Of a stretch of DNA of 64,000 nucleotides, positions 30,358-38,325 are shown piece after piece. Position numbers and translations under genes: made by a program. The notes under the pieces were generated by a model. That model saw nothing but the letters and a program-made list of their open reading frames with translations, had not been told where the DNA came from and ran no database searches. Numbering within the stretch: position 1 is the first letter of the stretch; every line of letters starts with the position of its first letter. The stretch comes from Streptomyces sp. NBC_01232 (GTDB lineage Bacteria; Actinomycetota; Actinomycetes; Streptomycetales; Streptomycetaceae): the NCBI RefSeq assembly GCF_035989885.1, contig NZ_CP108518.1, positions 6,005,001 to 6,069,000 on the forward strand, given 5' to 3'.

Positions 30358-31074
30358 GTGGGAGAACATCAAGCAGTGATGCAGGAGACCCCCGAGGGGG
30401 TCGCCGGGGGACGGCCGCGCGCCGCTGTCGTGCGCGACGCGCTCGGGGTCGGGGTGGCCGTCGGGCTGTCCGGGTTCGCATTCGGGGTGACCGCCGCCGG
30501 GGCCGGCGTCAGCACCCTGCAGGCCTGCGTGCTGAGCCTGCTCGTCTTCACCGGCGCCTCGCAGTTCGCCCTGGTCGGGGCGCTGGCGGCGGGCGGGAAC
30601 CCGTTCACCGCCGCCGCCGGGGCCTTCTTCCTCGGCACCCGCAACGCCTTCTACGGGCTGCGGCTGTCGCAGCTGCTCAAGCTGCCCCGCGCCGTGCGGC
30701 CGCTCGCCGCGCACTGGGTGATCGACGAGACCACCGCCGTCGCCCTGGCCCAGCCCGACCGCAAGTCGGCCCGCCTCGGCTTCACCGTCACCGGGCTCAC
30801 CCTCTACGCGCTGTGGAACCTCACCACCCTGCTCGGCGCCCTCGGCGCCGAGGCCATCGGGGACACCAACGCGTGGGGGCTGGACGCCGCCGGGCCCGCC
30901 GTGTTCCTGGCCCTGCTGGCGCCGATGCTGAAGACCTCCACCGAGCGGGCCGTCGCCGCCCTCGCGCTCGTCCTCGGGCTCGGCTTCCTGCCCGTGCTGC
31001 CCGCCGGAGTGCCCGTGCTGATCGCCGCTCTGGCCGCCCCCGTCGTGCTGTGGATGAAGGGACGCCGCCCGTGA
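30358..31074 (+). CDS. azlC: AzlC-family branched-chain amino acid exporter subunit
   Basis: 238 residues with about seven hydrophobic helices. It contains the family hallmarks SGFAFGVTAAGAG, VFTGASQFALVG and GTRNAFYGLRL, and an acidic residue in the HWVIDETTA loop. With AzlD it exports branched-chain amino acids or analogues. The start is set at GTG 30358 because TAGTTT ends 6 nt upstream (leaderless pattern); ATG 30379 is an alternative without a better ribosome site. It overlaps azlD by 4 bp. Confidence 0.88.
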   Translation: MGEHQAVMQETPEGVAGGRPRAAVVRDALGVGVAVGLSGFAFGVTAAGAGVSTLQACVLSLLVFTGASQFALVGALAAGGNPFTAAAGAFFLGTRNAFYGLRLSQLLKLPRAVRPLAAHWVIDETTAVALAQPDRKSARLGFTVTGLTLYALWNLTTLLGALGAEAIGDTNAWGLDAAGPAVFLALLAPMLKTSTERAVAALALVLGLGFLPVLPAGVPVLIAALAAPVVLWMKGRRP

Positions 31075-31379
31075 ACGTCTGGATCGCCATCGGACTGACC
31101 GTCCTCGGCTGCTACGCCGTCAAGCTCGCCGGGCTGCTCGTTCCCGCCGGGGCCCTGGAGCGGCCGCTCGTACGCCGCCTGGCCGCCCTGCTGCCGGTCG
31201 CCCTGCTCGCCGCGCTCACCGCCCAGCAGACCTTCAGCACCGGGTCCGCCCTCGTCGTCGACGCCCGCGCCGCCGGACTCGCGGCCGCCGGGCTGGCCCT
31301 GCTGCTGCGCGCCCCGTTCCTCGTCGTGGTCGCCGCCGCCGTCGTCGTCACCGCGGGGGTACGGGCCCTGGGGGGCTGA
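31071..31379 (+). CDS. azlD: AzlD-family small transporter subunit
   Basis: 102 residues and four hydrophobic helices (NVWIAIGLTVLGCYAVKLAG start; final VVVVTAGVRALGG), typical of AzlD, the obligate small partner of AzlC. The GTGA start overlaps the azlC stop, giving translational coupling and probably fixed stoichiometry. Its 3' end overlaps the convergent terpenoid-cyclase-like gene by 32 bp. Confidence 0.87.
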   Translation: MNVWIAIGLTVLGCYAVKLAGLLVPAGALERPLVRRLAALLPVALLAALTAQQTFSTGSALVVDARAAGLAAAGLALLLRAPFLVVVAAAVVVTAGVRALGG

Positions 31380-32400
31380 CCCCGTCCGGCGAGCGCCCGT
31401 CCGGCAGGCGCCCGTAGGCCCGCAGGGTGAGCAGGGCCTCCAGGGTGGCGATCGGCCGCCGCTCCAGAGAGCTGCCCGGCGCCCAGGCCCGTCGGCGCAC
31501 CGGCCAGCCGCCGTCCGGCTGCTGCTCGGAGGACAGGAAGTCCAGCGAGCGGCGCAGCTCCGCGTCGGTGAACCAGCCGCGGGCCAGCGACTCCGGCCGC
31601 CGCGCGAAGTCGTGCGGGTGGAGCCGCTCGCCCGGGGCGTAGCCGGGGGCCTCCGGGTACTCCGCCCGCCGCACCGGATCGAGCACGACGAGTCGCTGCT
31701 CGCGCACCAGCCGGCCCAGCCGGTCCGCGGCCGCCGCCGCGCGCGCCCGGTCGGGGATGCCGTCGAGGAAGGCCACCGCGCTCTGGACCTCGTACGGATG
31801 CGTGTGGCGCAGGTTCTCGACCCGGTCCCAGCAGAAGTCCGTGGCCCGGAAGAGCCAGGCGTGCCAGACCCGGTTGCGGTGCAGCGCGCCGACGACCGGG
31901 CCCGTGGTCAGCAGCTCGCCCGGCGGGTCGTCGTGCGTCGGGTGATAGGGGGCGGCGGGATAGTCGCGGGGCCCCGGGAAGACCACCGGAAGCGCGCCGT
32001 CCGTGGTGGAGACCCCGGTCAGGTGGCGGCAGAGCCGCTCGATGCGCTGTCCGGAACAGCGGCCGAGGCTGTCCAGCACGCGCAGCGCGTGGGCGGTGTG
32101 CAGGGGCTGGCTGAGCGGACCGCGGAGATCCGGATCGAGTGCGTGACCGTAGCCCCCGTCCGGGTTGAGGTACGAACCGAGGGCCGTGTCCACCGGGTCG
32201 GCGGCCCCGCCGAGGAAGTGGAACGCGAACCGCCGCTGCTCCAGCACGCGGGCCGTGAGCCAGATGAACCTCTCGGCGCGGGCCAGTGGGTCCTGCGGTG
32301 GCCGGGCGGCCTGCGGTGTCTGCGGTGTCCGCGACGGCTGTGATGTTTGTGATGTCTGCGGGGTCTGCGGGGTCTGCGGGGAAGCTTCGTCTCCGGGCAT
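31348..32400 (-). CDS. Terpenoid-cyclase/prenyltransferase-like alpha-toroid protein
   Basis: 350 residues. After a low-complexity Pro-Gln-Thr tail (about 5-32) the protein shows the helical repeats of the squalene-cyclase/prenyltransferase fold (LNPDGGYGHALDPDLRG; QPDGGWPVRR near the C-terminus). It lacks a DxDD or DxDDTA motif that I can see, so it is probably not a cyclase. Such proteins are often annotated only as hypothetical. ATG 32400 is preceded by TACGTT at 6 nt. It overlaps azlD tail to tail. Confidence 0.72.
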   Translation of the reverse strand: MPGDEASPQTPQTPQTSQTSQPSRTPQTPQAARPPQDPLARAERFIWLTARVLEQRRFAFHFLGGAADPVDTALGSYLNPDGGYGHALDPDLRGPLSQPLHTAHALRVLDSLGRCSGQRIERLCRHLTGVSTTDGALPVVFPGPRDYPAAPYHPTHDDPPGELLTTGPVVGALHRNRVWHAWLFRATDFCWDRVENLRHTHPYEVQSAVAFLDGIPDRARAAAAADRLGRLVREQRLVVLDPVRRAEYPEAPGYAPGERLHPHDFARRPESLARGWFTDAELRRSLDFLSSEQQPDGGWPVRRRAWAPGSSLERRPIATLEALLTLRAYGRLPDGRSPDGVSPPGPVPPR

Positions 32401-32481
32401 GGCTGCAACGTAGGACGCCGCGGTGCGGCCAGGAGGGCCGAACGCGGGCGGTGCACTCTCCCGGGGCGGGATACTGGGGGC

Positions 32482-32676
32482 ATGCGGTTGACGATTTTCT
32501 GGGAACGGATGGCGGAGCACTTCGGTGCGGGCTACGCCGACTCCTTCGCGCGGGACCACGTCATGACGGAGCTGGGCGGGCGCACCGTCCACCAGGCGCT
32601 GGACGCGGGCTGGGAGGCCAAGGACGTCTGGCGCGCGGTGTGTTCGGCGATGGACGTGCCGGCGTCGCTGCGCTGA
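32482..32676 (+). CDS. DUF3046 protein
   Basis: A 64-residue protein typical of actinobacterial DUF3046: MRLTIFWERMAEHFG start, ARDHVMTELGGRTV and ALDAGWEAKDVWRAVC. It is conserved near recA in actinobacteria as I recall, and its function is unknown. The start is set by GATACT 6 nt upstream of the ATG and by family conservation. It is divergent from the alpha-toroid gene with 81 nt between. Confidence 0.88.
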   Translation: MRLTIFWERMAEHFGAGYADSFARDHVMTELGGRTVHQALDAGWEAKDVWRAVCSAMDVPASLR

Positions 32677-32749
32677 CGGAGGGCCGGTCCGGAGCGCTGC
32701 CGTCCGGCGGCTTCGCGGTACGGGGCGGCCGTGGGACAGACTGGGCGCC

Positions 32750-34027
32750 GTGGCAGCCAGCGAAGAGACGAACGATCAGCCCGCGGACGCACAAGGAGTG
32801 ACACCGCCGGGACAGCCGGGGCGACCGGGACGGCCCGCGACGCAGCCGTTGCGGGCGGAGGATTCGGGACCGGCGGAACCGCCGCTGCTCCCCGGTCCGC
32901 GGCGGCCCGGTGCGGCCCCCGCCGAGGACGATGCGCGCATGCCGCGCTGGCTGCCGCGCGCAGTGATCCTCGTACTGGCCCTCGTCGCCTGTTTCCAGCT
33001 CGGCAGCTGGGCCTTCCACCAGCTGATCGGCCTGCTGGTCAACATCCTGATCGCGTTCTTCCTCGCGCTCGCTATCGAACCCGCAGTGGCGAGGATGGCG
33101 GCCCGCGGCGTGCGCCGGGGGCTCGCCACCTTCCTGGTGTTCCTCGCGGTCTTCGTCGCGGTCGCCGGCTTCCTCGCCCTGCTCGGCTCCATACTCGCCG
33201 GGCAGATCGTCGCCATGGTGGAAGGCTTCCCCGGCTACCTCGACCGGGTGATCCACTCGATCAACGACACCTTCCGCACCGACCTGTCGCGGCTGGAGAT
33301 CCAGGAGAGCCTGCTGCGCTCCGACTGGCTGCGCAAGTACGTGCAGAACAGTGCGACCGGCGTGCTCGACGTGTCCGCCACCGTGCTCGGCGGACTCTTC
33401 AAACTGCTGACGATCGGGCTGTTCTCCTTCTACTTCGCCGCCGACGGACCGCGGCTGCGGCGCGCCCTGTGCTCCGTACTGCCGCCCGCCAAGCAGGCCG
33501 AGGTACTGCGCGCCTGGGAGATCGCCGTCGCCAAGACGGGCGGCTACCTCTACTCGCGCGGGCTGATGGCGCTGATCTCCGGGGTCGCGCACTACATCGT
33601 GCTGGCGGTGCTCGGCGTGCCGTACGCGCCCGCGCTCGCGGTGTGGGTGGGGCTGGTCTCCCAGTTCATCCCCACCATCGGCACCTATCTGGCGGGCGCG
33701 CTGCCGATGCTGCTCGCCTTCACCGTCAACCCCTGGTACGCGCTGTACGTACTGGGCTTCGTGGTGATCTACCAGCAGTTCGAGAACTACGTCCTCCAGC
33801 CCAAGCTGACCTCGAAGACCGTGGACATCCACCCGGCGGTGGCCTTCGGATCGGTCGTCGCGGGCACCGCCCTGCTCGGCGCGGTCGGGGCGCTCATCGC
33901 GATTCCGGCCATCGCCACCCTGCAGTCCTTCCTCGGCGCGTACGTCAAGCGGTACGAGCTGACGCAGGACGCGGATTCCTCTACTGCTCGTCCGCGACGA
34001 CGCGTACGACTGCCAGGGCTTCGCTGA
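32750..34027 (+). CDS. AI-2E-family (UPF0118) transporter
   Basis: 425 residues. A disordered Pro/Gly-rich N-terminus of about 65 residues is followed by about eight membrane helices. Typical elements are FFLALAIEPAVARM, the extracytoplasmic amphipathic segment between helices 3 and 4, and PTIGTYLAGALPMLLA. Family members range from AI-2 exporters to Na+/H+ antiporters; the substrate here is unknown. GTG 32750 has CAGACT 7 nt upstream and no Shine-Dalgarno. The last 47 bp overlap the convergent HTH-Clp_N gene. Confidence 0.85.
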   Translation: MAASEETNDQPADAQGVTPPGQPGRPGRPATQPLRAEDSGPAEPPLLPGPRRPGAAPAEDDARMPRWLPRAVILVLALVACFQLGSWAFHQLIGLLVNILIAFFLALAIEPAVARMAARGVRRGLATFLVFLAVFVAVAGFLALLGSILAGQIVAMVEGFPGYLDRVIHSINDTFRTDLSRLEIQESLLRSDWLRKYVQNSATGVLDVSATVLGGLFKLLTIGLFSFYFAADGPRLRRALCSVLPPAKQAEVLRAWEIAVAKTGGYLYSRGLMALISGVAHYIVLAVLGVPYAPALAVWVGLVSQFIPTIGTYLAGALPMLLAFTVNPWYALYVLGFVVIYQQFENYVLQPKLTSKTVDIHPAVAFGSVVAGTALLGAVGALIAIPAIATLQSFLGAYVKRYELTQDADSSTARPRRRVRLPGLR

Positions 34028-34736
34028 CGGTCGCCTCGACGCCGGCCTTGTCCAGGCCGAGGCCGTGCAGCGGGCCCTCACCGTTCTCCAGCTCCAGGAG
34101 CGCGAGCAGGATGTGCTCCGTACCGACGAAGTCGTGGCCCAGGCGCAGGGCCTCGCGGAAGGTGAGCTCCAGGGCCTTCTTCGCGGACGCGTCGAAGGGG
34201 ATCAGGTCGGGGACCTCCGCCAGGGGCGGCGGCAGCAGGGCCGTCACGGCGGCGCGTACGTCGTCCGCAGCGACCCCGTGGGTGCGCAGGGCGTACCCCG
34301 AGAGGCCCTCGGACTCGGCGAGGAGGCCCAGGACCAGGTGCTCGGTGCGGATCTCGGCGCCGCCGGCGGCGCGGGCCTCGTTCTGTGCGGTCATGACGAC
34401 GTTGCGGGCGCGCGGGGTGAACCGGCCGAAGCCCGCGCTGGGGTCCAGAGCGCCGTCGCCCTCCTTGTCGGCCTTGGGGACGAAGCGCTTCTGGGCGGCC
34501 TGGCGGGTGACGCCCATGCTCCGGCCGATGTCGGTCCAGGAGGCCCCGGAGCGGCGGGCCTGGTCGACGAAGTGACCGATGAGGTGGTCGGCCACGTCGC
34601 CGAGGTGCTCGGCGGCGACGACGGCGTCGCTGAGCTGCTCCAGGGAGTCGGTGTGGACCTTCTTGATGGCCTCGATGAGGTCGTCGAGGCGTACCGGATT
34701 GGTCATGCGAACGGGTTCCACTGAAGGGTTCGTCAT
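33981..34736 (-). CDS. HTH-Clp_N domain protein
   Basis: 251 residues. The N-terminal part (about 10-90) contains SWTDIGRSMGVTRQAAQKRFV, a helix-turn-helix-like segment. The C-terminal part (about 100-250) has two Clp N-terminal repeats (FTPRARNVVMTAQNEA ... IRTEHLVLGLL; AKKALELTFREAL ... VGTEHILLALLE) as in ClpC. There is no ATPase module, so it is not an unfoldase. It may be a regulator or adaptor linking Clp-type recognition to DNA. ATG 34736 is supported by a -10 TACGGT 7 nt upstream (leaderless); ATG 34706 is an alternative. The dense operators upstream suggest autoregulation. Confidence 0.85.
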   Translation of the reverse strand: MTNPSVEPVRMTNPVRLDDLIEAIKKVHTDSLEQLSDAVVAAEHLGDVADHLIGHFVDQARRSGASWTDIGRSMGVTRQAAQKRFVPKADKEGDGALDPSAGFGRFTPRARNVVMTAQNEARAAGGAEIRTEHLVLGLLAESEGLSGYALRTHGVAADDVRAAVTALLPPPLAEVPDLIPFDASAKKALELTFREALRLGHDFVGTEHILLALLELENGEGPLHGLGLDKAGVEATVSEALAVVRVVADEQ

Positions 34737-34743
34737 AGGTGCA

Positions 34744-34783
34744 ACCGTAGGTTGACACTTCGAGGAGTGTCAACCCTGGGTTG
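34744..34783 (-). promoter_or_regulatory. Promoter and clustered inverted repeats upstream of the HTH-Clp_N gene
   Basis: On the minus strand, -35 TTGACA (34768-34773), an 18-nt spacer and -10 TACGGT (34744-34749) lie 7 nt before the ATG. A perfect repeat, GTTGACACT-N6-AGTGTCAAC (34751-34774), covers the -35 and spacer. CAACCC-T-GGGTTG (34771-34783) flanks it upstream and CAACC-N3-GGTTG (34742-34754) overlaps the -10. Three overlapping palindromes imply tight repression, possibly by the gene product itself. Confidence 0.7.
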
Positions 34784-34865
34784 TCACCAGCGTGGGGTGT
34801 TCGTGGGGACGGTGCGCCGGTGCCATGCTGAGCGGGAGCAGCGGGGGCGAGCAGCGGAGGCCGTC

Positions 34866-35489
34866 ATGGGGTTCTACGCCGACCAGGCAGTGCCGCGGAT
34901 CCTCAACGTCGCCTGCGGTGCGAAGGTGGGCCGGCCGCTGCGGCGCCGGGTCTGCGAGGAGCTGAGCGGCGAGGTCGTCGAGATCGGCTTCGGGGCGGGC
35001 CACAACGTCCCCTTCTATCCGCCGGGCATCAGGGGCGTGGCGGCCGTCGAGCCCTCCGACGTCGCGTGGCGACTGGCGGCGAAGCGTGTACGGGACGCCC
35101 GCGTCCCGGTGCGGCGGGCCGGCCTGGACGGCCAGTCGCTGCCCTTCGAGGACGGCTGCTTCGATTCCGCGCTGTCCACGTGGACCCTGTGCACCATCCC
35201 GGACGCCGGGGCCGCCCTGCGCGAGTTGCGGCGCGTGCTGAGGCCGGGCGGAACCCTGCACTTCGTCGAGCACGGGCTCGCTCCGGAAGGGGACTGGCGG
35301 GTGCGCCGCTGGCAGCGCAGGCTCGAACCCCTCAACATGCGGATCCTGGGCGGCTGTCACCTCACGCGGTCGGCCCCGGACCTGCTGAGGGCCGTGGGGT
35401 TCACGATCACCGCTCTCGATGTCTTCTACGAGGAGGGCGGTCCGAAGGTCCTGTGCGCCGAATCCCTCGGGACGGCGGTCTCCCTCTGA
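34866..35489 (+). CDS. SAM-dependent methyltransferase (UbiE/class I type)
   Basis: 207 residues. The class I SAM-binding motif is VVEIGFGAGHNVPFYP (about 38-53), followed by an acidic VEPS loop and a LPFEDGCFDSALSTWTLCTIPD post-motif (about 92-115) typical of the Methyltransf_11/UbiE group. The substrate is unknown. ATG 34866 has GGAGG 5 nt upstream. It is divergent from the HTH-Clp_N gene, whose operators lie about 85-115 nt before this start, so shared control is possible. Confidence 0.87.
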   Translation: MGFYADQAVPRILNVACGAKVGRPLRRRVCEELSGEVVEIGFGAGHNVPFYPPGIRGVAAVEPSDVAWRLAAKRVRDARVPVRRAGLDGQSLPFEDGCFDSALSTWTLCTIPDAGAALRELRRVLRPGGTLHFVEHGLAPEGDWRVRRWQRRLEPLNMRILGGCHLTRSAPDLLRAVGFTITALDVFYEEGGPKVLCAESLGTAVSL

Positions 35490-35570
35490 CGGCCGGCGCC
35501 CCGACGACTGGCGCCCCGACGACTGGCGGCCAGACGGCTGACGGCCCGACGCCCCGACGGCCCGTCACAA
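35490..35570. repeat. Short degenerate tandem repeat
   Basis: The stretch after the methyltransferase stop contains repeats of GGCGCCCCGACGACT and shorter GCCCGACG variants. No gene or promoter was evident in it. Confidence 0.5.
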
Positions 35571-35646
35571 AAGCATCACGAGGGGCACGGGCCCGGACGG
35601 CCCCTGACAGCATCGGTCGCACCGATCCAGGGGGGTTCCAGGTTCC

Positions 35647-36108
35647 ATGCGATTCCGTGTGCGTGTCCCCGTCACCGTCTCCGTTCCCGTATGCGTCGTC
35701 GCCGCCACCGTGCTGCTCAGCGGCTGTTCCCGGACTCCGGCCGAGCAGCTGGAGGACTGGTACGGCTCCGGCGGCGAGGCGCAGATGAGGAAGCTGACCG
35801 AGGACGCCGGCCGGGTCAACGAGGTGAGCATGCGCACGATCGACGTCCAAGGGCCCGCCTGCCAGGACCTGCTGGCCCAGACCGCCAAGGCCGAGAAGCT
35901 CGACCCGATCCCCGACGAAGGGGTCCAGCGGTACTGGAAGGAGGCCCTCGGCGGATTCAGGCGGGGGGCGGGCGAGTGCGCCGACGGAGCCGCGAAGAAC
36001 GACGAGTCCCAGGTCTCCCGGGGCATCATGGCGGTGCAGACGGAAGGCCTCCCCAAGCTGGTGAGCACGGTCTCGTTGCTCAGGGCACGCCTGGCGTCGG
36101 CCAAGTGA
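35647..36108 (+). CDS. Secreted lipoprotein of unknown function
   Basis: 153 residues. The signal peptide ends in LLSGC (lipobox, Cys27), and the mature domain is helical and charged with Cys in GPACQDLL and GECADG that may pair. It is probably anchored on the outer membrane face. ATG 35647 follows a G-rich stretch. No family is recognised. Confidence 0.78.
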   Translation: MRFRVRVPVTVSVPVCVVAATVLLSGCSRTPAEQLEDWYGSGGEAQMRKLTEDAGRVNEVSMRTIDVQGPACQDLLAQTAKAEKLDPIPDEGVQRYWKEALGGFRRGAGECADGAAKNDESQVSRGIMAVQTEGLPKLVSTVSLLRARLASAK

Positions 36109-36302
36109 CCCGGACCGGGGACGCGTTCGGCGTCGCCGCCGGTGCCGGAGCCGTCCCGCGCAGCCTGTCGGCAGCCGCCGTCCGCGTGCACCGCGACCAG
36201 GATCCGCTGCCCGTCACGGACCTCGCCGACGGGCTCCTCGCCCTCCGAGGCCGTCCCCCGATCGCCCGGGCCGCCCTCGAGGGTGCCCCCGGCCTGCCGT
36301 AA
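36105..36302 (+). CDS. Possible small protein, 65 residues
   Basis: GTG at 36105 overlaps the lipoprotein stop (GTGA) and opens a 65-residue frame with a plausible Streptomyces amino-acid mix (LSAAAVRVHRDQDPLPVTD). There is no recognised domain and no ribosome site beyond translational coupling. In this GC content an open frame of this length is weak evidence. Confidence 0.28.
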   Translation: MTRTGDAFGVAAGAGAVPRSLSAAAVRVHRDQDPLPVTDLADGLLALRGRPPIARAALEGAPGLP

Positions 36303-36343
36303 TCGTGTCGATCCCGGCGCGGGGCGTTGCTTAGGCTGCTCGC

Positions 36344-36673
36344 ATGCCCCACGCGAAGACCTCGTACATCTGCCTGCCCTGCCGGGCCGCGTACAAGCAG
36401 CCCTACGACAGGGACCGGGAACGGGTCTGCCCGCGCTGTGCGCGCGCCCTCGTCCATGCCGGGTCGGCCTTCGCCGCGCCCCGGCGGCGCGACGACGCGG
36501 CGTGGCGCACGCTGTCCGTGCTGCTGAACGCGGGCGTGCGCTTCCACAAGAGTTGCTGCGGCGGGCCGGGTTACCGCCCGCGCACCCTGCACGAGGTGCG
36601 TGAGCGGATGACGTACGCGAAGCGGACCGGCAAGCCCTTCGCGGAGGCGCTCGTACTGCGGGAGCTGCCGTGA
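36344..36673 (+). CDS. Zinc-ribbon-like protein of unknown function
   Basis: 109 residues. Two CxxC knuckles (C10/C13 and C29/C32 in ICLPC and VCPRC) form a likely zinc ribbon. A basic region follows, with a KSCCGG motif and a helical C-terminus (LHEVRERMTYAKRTGKPFAEALVLRE, cited in parts). Homologues are often misnamed deoxyxylulose-phosphate synthase; nothing here resembles that enzyme. TAGGCT ends 6 nt before ATG 36344. The stop overlaps the next start by 4 bp. Confidence 0.75.
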   Translation: MPHAKTSYICLPCRAAYKQPYDRDRERVCPRCARALVHAGSAFAAPRRRDDAAWRTLSVLLNAGVRFHKSCCGGPGYRPRTLHEVRERMTYAKRTGKPFAEALVLRELP

Positions 36674-37545
36674 CCGGGCCCGGCTCCCTGGCGCGGCTCG
36701 TTCCGCCGCCGGCCGCACCCGTCGACGCCCGCGGGGACTGGACCGCTGCCGAGGCCGCGCTCGGGGTGCGGCTCCCCGACGACTACAAGTGGACGGTCGC
36801 CACGTACGGGTGGGGGGAGTTCTGCGATCTCCTGTACCTCCACACGCCGTTCGGCACGAGCCGGCACAACGGCATCGAGTGGCAGCGCGCCCACCATCTG
36901 ACGCAACCGGCGGAACGGGACGTTGAGCGCTACCCCTACCCGCTGCACCCGGAGCCGGGCGGGCTGCTGGTCTGGGGCACCACCATGGACGCCGACCGGC
37001 TGTGCTGGCTCACCGGTGGGGAGGCGCCCGAGGAATGGCCCGTCGTGGTGTGGAGCAGCGAGGGGTGGTACGAGACGCACCGCACGGGCGCGGCGGCCTT
37101 CATCGAGGGCTGGGCCGCCGGACGCCTCCGCTCCCGCCTGCTCGGCGCCATGCAGCCGGACCTGGCGCCCTGGTTCAACGCGTTCCGGCCCCGCATCGAC
37201 CGGTGCCTGCGCCTGTCCGAGGGGCCCCTGCCCCACGACGAGCGTCTGAGGGCGCTGCGCGCGGCCCTGGCCCCGACCACGGACCGGGGCGCATGGCGGT
37301 CGAAGCACGACGAGATGGCGCAGGACCACTTCGCGACCGTCGACACCGACTGGCTGCTCACGTACGACGCGTCGCGCCCTCACCAGATCCGGATAGGTTT
37401 CCCGCCCGAGGACGCGGAGCGGGCCCGGGTGCGGCTCATGGCCGCCGTGGAGCTCATGCAGTGCCGGCTGCTCGAGCTGACGACCGCGGCGGGCACCACC
37501 TTGCCGGCCTGGGACACGCCCACGGACGAGGACGACGAGGAGTGA
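36670..37545 (+). CDS. SMI1/KNR4-superfamily protein
   Basis: 291 residues. The first 170 residues show the SMI1/KNR4 pattern (TAAEAALGVRLPDDYKWTVATYGWGEFCDLLYLHTP, read in parts; WGTTMDADRLCWLTGG). Members include polymorphic-toxin immunity proteins, but standalone copies are common in Streptomyces without a toxin. The rest is helical and unassigned. GTG 36670 has GGAG 5 nt upstream and overlaps the zinc-ribbon stop, so the two are coupled. No toxin gene is adjacent. Confidence 0.75.
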   Translation: MTGPGSLARLVPPPAAPVDARGDWTAAEAALGVRLPDDYKWTVATYGWGEFCDLLYLHTPFGTSRHNGIEWQRAHHLTQPAERDVERYPYPLHPEPGGLLVWGTTMDADRLCWLTGGEAPEEWPVVVWSSEGWYETHRTGAAAFIEGWAAGRLRSRLLGAMQPDLAPWFNAFRPRIDRCLRLSEGPLPHDERLRALRAALAPTTDRGAWRSKHDEMAQDHFATVDTDWLLTYDASRPHQIRIGFPPEDAERARVRLMAAVELMQCRLLELTTAAGTTLPAWDTPTDEDDEE

Positions 37546-37618
37546 CCGTCGACGGGGGCCGGGCGCCGGCGCCGATATCGGGGTGCGGGCCCGGCCGGGA
37601 GGGTGCCACAGTCCCGTC

Positions 37619-38110
37619 GTGACCTTGATGGACCTACTCGTCGACTTCTCCCGCACCGGCCGCATCGGGCCGCTCACCTGCGGGATGTCCCTGGCCGAGG
37701 CCGAAGACCTCCTCGGCCCGGGCCGCCCGCATCCGGCCCATCTCATGAAGGGGCCCGATGTCGACGGCTACTTCTACACGTGGGGCGGGCTGCGACTGGT
37801 GGTCACCCGGCGGGCCGTGAGCGGCATCTGGATCAGCCTCCGGCCGGGTTCGGCCGCCGGGCTCCCGCCGCTCGTCCTACCCGGTTCCGAGACCCTCGAT
37901 GCCACCGTCCTGCGCGAGGAGCTGATCGCCGCCCTGGACCGCGCGGGCTGCCGGCACGCGGTCAACGGCGACCTCACCTTCGACGGGCAATCGAGCATCC
38001 TCACCCTGCCCGCCGAGGTCTGCGCCGTCTTCGCCCTTCCGGGACGTGACGAGCCCGCCCCGCACCGTGACCGTCACCACCTCATCGCGCTGCACCGGCA
38101 CACGGCCTGA
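37619..38110 (+). CDS. Hypothetical protein
   Basis: 163 residues with no membrane helix or signal. It starts with TLMDLLVDFSRTGRIGPLTCGMSLAEAEDLLG, a motif shared by small Streptomyces proteins that often sit near SMI1/KNR4 genes. GTG 37619 is favoured by CACAGT 6 nt upstream; ATG 37628 is an alternative. The function is unknown. Confidence 0.7.
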   Translation: MTLMDLLVDFSRTGRIGPLTCGMSLAEAEDLLGPGRPHPAHLMKGPDVDGYFYTWGGLRLVVTRRAVSGIWISLRPGSAAGLPPLVLPGSETLDATVLREELIAALDRAGCRHAVNGDLTFDGQSSILTLPAEVCAVFALPGRDEPAPHRDRHHLIALHRHTA

Positions 38111-38194
38111 TGTCCGTGGTGGGCGGCAGGCCGCCCACCACGACCGCGACCCGGGCGCGTCGGTGCAGGTGGGGGAGGGGTGGGCGTGGCGCGC

Positions 38195-38236
38195 TTGACA
38201 GGGAAATCGAACATCCATTCTGATGAGTTATCCACA
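38195..38236 (+). promoter_or_regulatory. recA promoter with SOS box and DnaA-box-like site
   Basis: A -35 TTGACA lies at 38195-38200. A 16-bp LexA-type site, TCGAACATCCATTCTG (38207-38222), matches 11 of 16 positions of the actinobacterial palindrome TCGAACATATGTTCGA and sits in the spacer/-10 region. LexA binding there would block RNA polymerase. Immediately after it is TTATCCACA (38228-38236), a perfect consensus DnaA box; its function here is unproven. Confidence 0.75.
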
Positions 38237-38325
38237 GCCGAAACGCTCGTGGAGGCGCATTGTCAGTGGCAGGCATTAGCGTCAGTGACGTGAAGCGATC
38301 GACTCAAGCAAACCGGGTGGAACCC

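Noticed and set aside
36344..36673. Deoxyxylulose-5-phosphate synthase annotation often given to this small protein
   Set aside because: At 109 residues with two CxxC knuckles it has no thiamine-diphosphate or DXS features; I treat the name as a propagated error.
38260..38325. Upstream in-frame extension of RecA from a TTG
   Set aside because: TTG starts are rare, the family alignment begins at ATG 38326 with GGTGGAA before it, and the extension is not RecA-like.
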